Origin: GCA-003244245 sp050699835
GTDB lineage: Bacteria; Actinomycetota; Actinomycetes; Mycobacteriales; Pseudonocardiaceae
Reading direction: 5' to 3'
Assembly: GCA_050699835.1 (NCBI GenBank)
Contig: JBOHFW010000202.1
Coordinates: forward strand, 1-8,268
DNA: 8,268 bases
The translations under genes were made by a program, and so were the position numbers. The notes beneath the pieces are model-generated. The model ran no database searches. It saw nothing but the letters and a program-made list of their open reading frames with translations, and was not told where the DNA came from. This document shows positions 5,518 through 8,268 of the stretch, in pieces; the first letter of the stretch is position 1, and every line of letters begins with the position of its first letter.

Positions 5518-7347
5518 TCAGAAGGCGTCCTCGGGGACGTCCATGAGGGTGTTGTCGGTGGCTTGGACGATGGTGCGGCGGGCTGTGAGTTCGGGAAGGA
5601 CGTTGCGGGCGAAGAACGCCGCGGCGGCGACCTTGCCCTGGTAGAAGGTTGCGTCGCGCGGGGTCACCTCGCTGGCGAGAGCGGTCAGGGCCACCTCGGC
5701 CTGGCGCAGCAGCAGCCAGCCAATCAGCACATCGCCGGTGCTCATCAGCAGGCGAACGGTCTGCTGGGCGACCTTGTAGGTATTGCGCGGGTCCTGCTGG
5801 GCCGAGGTCAGAAAGCCGAGCATGGCGCCGAGCATCGCCTGCAGGTCACCCAGGGCGGTGGCCAGTAACGCCCGCTCCTCCTTGAGCTGGCCGTTGCCGG
5901 CGTCCAAGAACGCCTGGATCTCGTTGTTCAGGTGCCCGATCGCCTGGCCCCGGTCCCGGACGATCTTGCGGAAGAAGAAATCCTGAGACTGGATGGCCGT
6001 GGTGCCCTCGTACAAACTGTCGATCTTGGCGTCGCGGATGTACTGCTCAATGGGATAGTCCTCCAGGAAACCCGACCCACCCAGTGTCTGTAACGACAGG
6101 GTGAGCATCTCGTACGCCCGCTCCGAGCCCACCCCTTTAACGACGGGCAGCAGCAGATCGTTGACCTTTGCGGCCAGCGGGGCGTCGTCGCCACCGAGCT
6201 CGACGGTGTCCTGGTAGCTGGCGGTGTAGAGGTAGAGCGCCCGCAGGCCCTCGGCATAGGACTTCTGCAGCATGAGCATCCGGCGCACGTCGGGATGGTG
6301 CGTGATCGTGACCCGGGGGGCGGTTCGGTCGCGCATCTGGGTGATATCGGAACCCTGTACCCGCTGCTTGGCGTAGTCCAGCGCGTTGAGATAACCGCTG
6401 GACAGCGTCGCGATCGCCTTGGTGCCGACCATCATCCGGGCGTACTCGATCACTTGGAATATCTGCGCGATACCGTCGTGCACGTCGCCGAGCAACCAGC
6501 CGACCGCGGGTGTGCCGTGCGCGCCGAAGGTGAGCTCGCAGGTGGCAGAGGCCTTGATGCCCATCTTGTGCTCGACGCCGGTCGCGAACACACCGTTACG
6601 TTCCCCGAGCTCACCGGTCTCGGTGTCGAAGTGATACTTCGGTACGAGAAACAGCGACAGGCCCTTGGTTCCTGGGGCTGGGATGATGCCGGGACCTTCG
6701 GGCCGCGCCAGCACGAGATGCATGATGTTGTCGGTGATGTCGTGCTCGGCCGAGGTGATGAAGCGCTTGACGCCCTGGAGGTGCCACGAGCCATCGGGTT
6801 GCTGGATCGCTTTCGTGCGACCGGCACCTACGTCTGACCCAGCGTCGGGTTCGGTGAGCACCATCGTCGCACACCAGCCCTGGTCAATCATGAATTGGGC
6901 CCAGCGCTGTTGCTCTTCGGTGCCGTTGCGGTGCACCACCACGGCCATGCTGGGACCGCTCATGTACATAAACACCGCCGGGTTGGCGCCCAGTATCAGT
7001 TCCGACGTGGCCCAGCGCAGGGTGTGCGGTGCGCCGTAACCGCCCAGCTCGGATGGGAGGTCGACGCGATACCACTCCCCGTCCCACACCGCCCGGTAGG
7101 ACTTCTTGAACGCCGCGGGGACCTCGACGGTGTGCGTCTCGGGATCGAAGATCGGCGGGTTGCGGTCGGATTCGACGAAGGAATCCGCCAACGGTCCCCG
7201 AGCCAGCCGGTCGACCTCGGTGAGCACGTAGTGCGCGGTGTCCCGGTCCATCTCGGCGAACGGGCCGATACCCAGGCGATCCTGCACCCTGAACACCTCG
7301 AACAGCATGAACTCCAGATCGCGGAGATTGCTCTTGTAGTGCCCCAT
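5518..7347 (-). CDS. fadE5: Acyl-CoA dehydrogenase, FadE5 type
   Basis: This 609-aa FAD flavoprotein is predicted to catalyse the first step of beta-oxidation, acyl-CoA to trans-2-enoyl-CoA. From memory it closely follows mycobacterial FadE5 in length and sequence: the start MGHYKSNLRDLEF, DRNPPIFDPETHTV (61-74), the flavin-site motif TMVLTEPDAGSDVG (161-174), GERNGVFATGVEHKMG (248-263), TAPRVTITHHPDVRR (342-356) and LGGSGFLEDYPIEQYIRDAK (422-441). The likely catalytic base is E447 in SLYEGTTAIQ (444-453). Past about 480 comes the extra C-terminal region that makes this subfamily longer than the usual 380-400-aa enzymes. Characterised FadE5 accepts a broad range of chain lengths. The open frame runs on to 7455, but ATG 7347 is chosen because it matches the family N-terminus and has GGAG and AGGA ribosome-site elements just upstream. 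No fadA, fadB or regulator gene is adjacent. Three operator-like repeats lie upstream, and the stop is 5 bp from the convergent VanW stop. Confidence 0.95.
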   Translation of the reverse strand: MGHYKSNLRDLEFMLFEVFRVQDRLGIGPFAEMDRDTAHYVLTEVDRLARGPLADSFVESDRNPPIFDPETHTVEVPAAFKKSYRAVWDGEWYRVDLPSELGGYGAPHTLRWATSELILGANPAVFMYMSGPSMAVVVHRNGTEEQQRWAQFMIDQGWCATMVLTEPDAGSDVGAGRTKAIQQPDGSWHLQGVKRFITSAEHDITDNIMHLVLARPEGPGIIPAPGTKGLSLFLVPKYHFDTETGELGERNGVFATGVEHKMGIKASATCELTFGAHGTPAVGWLLGDVHDGIAQIFQVIEYARMMVGTKAIATLSSGYLNALDYAKQRVQGSDITQMRDRTAPRVTITHHPDVRRMLMLQKSYAEGLRALYLYTASYQDTVELGGDDAPLAAKVNDLLLPVVKGVGSERAYEMLTLSLQTLGGSGFLEDYPIEQYIRDAKIDSLYEGTTAIQSQDFFFRKIVRDRGQAIGHLNNEIQAFLDAGNGQLKEERALLATALGDLQAMLGAMLGFLTSAQQDPRNTYKVAQQTVRLLMSTGDVLIGWLLLRQAEVALTALASEVTPRDATFYQGKVAAAAFFARNVLPELTARRTIVQATDNTLMDVPEDAF

Positions 7348-7379
7348 ATCCTCGCTCCAACACCCTCGTGCCATCCAGC

Positions 7380-7393
7380 CTACTCGCCGGTAA
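7380..7393 (-). promoter_or_regulatory. Operator-like repeat copy A, TTACCGGCGAGTAG
   Basis: Read on the - strand from 7393 to 7380, this matches copy B at 12 of 14 positions. With copy B it forms a perfect 9-bp inverted repeat (CGCCGGTAA and TTACCGGCG, 10-nt spacer). It lies just downstream of the TAATAT -10 box, where it would cover the first transcribed bases of fadE5. Confidence 0.6.
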
Positions 7394-7400
7394 CAACACC

Positions 7401-7406
7401 ATATTA
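7401..7406 (-). promoter_or_regulatory. Candidate -10 box TAATAT of the fadE5 promoter
   Basis: TAATAT (read 7406 to 7401) is a strong match to the -10 consensus in otherwise GC-rich DNA. It predicts a transcript start near 7394 and a leader of about 47 nt that contains the ribosome site. No convincing -35 hexamer is seen at 16-18 nt. The box is bracketed by operator copies A and B. Confidence 0.5.
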
Positions 7407-7417
7407 CCGGCGGGTAA
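7404..7417 (+). promoter_or_regulatory. Operator-like repeat copy B, TTACCGGCGGGTAA
   Basis: This is the most symmetric copy, with TTACC and GGTAA arms around GGCG. It overlaps the upstream edge of the fadE5 -10 box by three bases and fills part of the spacer toward -35. A dimeric regulator bound here would block or reshape polymerase binding. Confidence 0.6.
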
Positions 7418-7493
7418 CTCGGGCAACTCCGGCATGCCGTAGCGTGACCGGACACACACCGCCTCCATTGTCAGGGATCTCCGCAAGAAGTGG

Positions 7494-7507
7494 TTACCGG
7501 CGTTTAA
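7494..7507 (+). promoter_or_regulatory. Operator-like repeat copy C, TTACCGGCGTTTAA
   Basis: This third copy shares the full TTACCGGCG core and the final TAA but has TT where copy B has GG. It lies 4-17 nt past the stop of the 75-aa gene and about 85 bp upstream of copy B. It could be an auxiliary operator for looping, or a relic. Confidence 0.45.
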
Positions 7508-7510
7508 AGC

Positions 7511-7738
7511 TCAGCCGACGTCCGTACAGTCACCAACGCCGGGCGAGGAGCGCGCCACTACCTGATTCCCCTCCACGCGCAGCGCCATCGCGGCCTGCCG
7601 AGCGCGAATCCGGCGCACCAGTTCAGCGACGAGCTCATCGTTGGTGACATGATCACCACGGTCGGCGTTGGCTAGGAAGTAGTCGCACAGGGCCCGCGCG
7701 GCGGCTTCTGGGCTGTCGATCACCGGATCCTGGGTCAT
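7511..7738 (-). CDS. Small unassigned protein, 75 aa
   Basis: The frame is open far upstream, but ATG 7738 overlaps the stop of the preceding gene as ATGA, so the likely product is 75 aa, beginning MTQDPVIDSPEAAARAL. Residues of about 9-45 should be helical (SPEAAARALCDYF, then NDELVAELVRRIRARQAAM). A short strand-like LRVEGNQVVAR follows at about 53-63, and the tail is polar. It has no signal peptide or membrane segment, so it is probably cytosolic. I do not recognise a family. A weak AGGG element precedes the start, and expression is probably coupled to the upstream gene. The stop lies next to operator copy C and 163 bp from fadE5, so read-through into fadE5 is possible but not shown. Confidence 0.6.
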   Translation of the reverse strand: MTQDPVIDSPEAAARALCDYFLANADRGDHVTNDELVAELVRRIRARQAAMALRVEGNQVVARSSPGVGDCTDVG

Positions 7739-8019
7739 CGCCGGCCCTGTGGATGGAATATCCGCCACAGCCAGCCGGGCTGGCGATGACGGGAGCCCCG
7801 GATCGGGTCCGCGCTCGATGGCCAGGCAGCCGACATCACGGTGCACCGGACGCACGGCGGACCGGGCGGCGCGACCAGCGCGGCGGCCGAGACGACGTAT
7901 CCACACAACGCCTCGTATCGCCCGGCGTGCTGCCCGGCGGCCACACACTCATCGGTCACGCCGTGCGCTTGGCCGTCCAGACAGCAGGTGATCGGGACCG
8001 TATGGCGCCGCTCGGTCAC
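7735..8019 (-). CDS. Small Cys-containing protein of possible Pseudonocardiaceae type, 94 aa
   Basis: With GTG 8019 as the start, this 94-aa protein begins VTERRHTVPITCCLDGQAHG and continues with AGQHAGRYEALCGYVVSAA and PPGPPCVRC. The cysteines (the CC pair, LCG and a final CVRC) could bind a metal, but the pattern is not a recognised zinc finger. I recall similar short proteins with AGRY...LCG and a late CxxC in Pseudonocardiaceae genomes; no function is known to me. A start at GTG 8130 has a better ribosome site (GAGGGA, 6 nt spacing) but would add a Pro/Gly-rich leader with poorer codon bias, so 8019 is preferred. The stop overlaps the 75-aa gene's ATG (ATGA), indicating a two-gene operon. 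Confidence 0.6.
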   Translation of the reverse strand: MTERRHTVPITCCLDGQAHGVTDECVAAGQHAGRYEALCGYVVSAAALVAPPGPPCVRCTVMSAAWPSSADPIRGSRHRQPGWLWRIFHPQGRR

Positions 8020-8210
8020 GACACCGCCACCCTCACCAGGGCAGCTGGGATCCGGCTGGCCGCCAGGAGCCGGAGGTGGCACGGAGCCGCTCGACCGGCG
8101 GCCAGCCGGAATCTTGATGGTGGGAAACACGGCTAATCCCTCGCGGGTACGGGAGACAGCGACCCCGGCCGGGCGGGGGTGCGGGCCGGGGCCGCCATCG
8201 ATCGGTGGGG

Positions 8211-8253
8211 CTGGTGGAGCGCCCGGGGCCGCGAGGCGCAAGCGCTCCACCAG
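8211..8253. repeat. 12-bp perfect inverted repeat with 19-nt loop
   Basis: CTGGTGGAGCGC (8211-8222) pairs perfectly with GCGCTCCACCAG (8242-8253). It lies about 190 bp upstream of the 94-aa gene's preferred start, near the window edge. It could end a gene lying outside the window or act as a regulatory site. There is no U-tract on either side. Apart from this, I see no supportable gene in 8020-8268. Confidence 0.45.
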
Positions 8254-8268
8254 GGGCTAGAGTCGATT

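Noticed and set aside
6884..7435. A - strand frame beginning MPELPE, the start motif of formamidopyrimidine-DNA glycosylase
   Set aside because: The resemblance ends after six residues. The frame then runs through the fadE5 promoter and the N-terminal half of fadE5 out of frame, with no glycosylase motifs.
7348..7455. 36-residue N-terminal extension of the acyl-CoA dehydrogenase
   Set aside because: It would translate through the -10 box and operators, has Cys/Trp-rich unlikely content, and the FadE5 family starts at the methionine at 7347.
8020..8250. N-terminal extension of the 94-aa gene to GTG 8250 or GTG 8130
   Set aside because: The added sequence is Pro/Gly-rich with weaker third-position GC and runs through an inverted repeat. 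GTG 8130 does have a fair ribosome site, so it is kept only as an alternative.

Overview
The window is high-GC DNA from an actinomycete. GTG starts, leaderless-looking promoters, a FadE5-type acyl-CoA dehydrogenase and a GroES-like/VanW gene pair all fit the Actinomycetota. The protein style, including a short Cys-containing protein of a type I associate with Pseudonocardiaceae, suggests that family or a near relative; this placement is an impression, not a measured result. I see no rRNA, tRNA, CRISPR array, transposase or phage gene, so this reads as ordinary chromosome with some interesting regulatory DNA.

Layout, left to right. (1) At 1-53 there is the possible C-terminal tail of a + strand gene, then a perfect 21-bp inverted repeat (84-143) that probably ends transcription from both sides. 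(2) At 177-1775 (-) lies a secreted PhoX-like (DUF839) protein. (3) A divergent gap of about 200 bp holds a candidate small ORF with an ideal Shine-Dalgarno (1851-1949) and a leaderless-type promoter. (4) At 1978-3174 (+) is a stand-alone AAA-type ATPase with a C-terminal winged-helix-like region. (5) A 230-bp gap holds several short hairpins, then a 15-bp operator-like palindrome just upstream of a second leaderless-type start. (6) At 3405-3725 (+) is an orphan GroES-like protein, overlapping by 4 nt (GTGA) the VanW-family membrane-anchored envelope protein at 3722-5512 (+). (7) Convergent to it, with only 5 bp between stops, is the fadE5-type acyl-CoA dehydrogenase at 5518-7347 (-). (8) Its upstream region carries three copies of a 14-bp near-palindrome built on TTACCGGCG; two of them bracket a TAATAT -10 box. 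(9) Further upstream on the same strand are two small unassigned genes, 7511-7738 and 7735-8019, overlapping as ATGA. An inverted repeat lies at 8211-8253.

The genes form several independent transcription units rather than one pathway. The two clearest functional units are the GroES-like/VanW operon (envelope) and the fadE5 gene with its operator cluster (fatty acid beta-oxidation). I do not see a convincing new multi-gene system. The strongest undescribed-looking signals are the fadE5 operator array, the palindrome overlapping the groES-like promoter, the small ORF at 1851 and the 94/75-aa gene pair.
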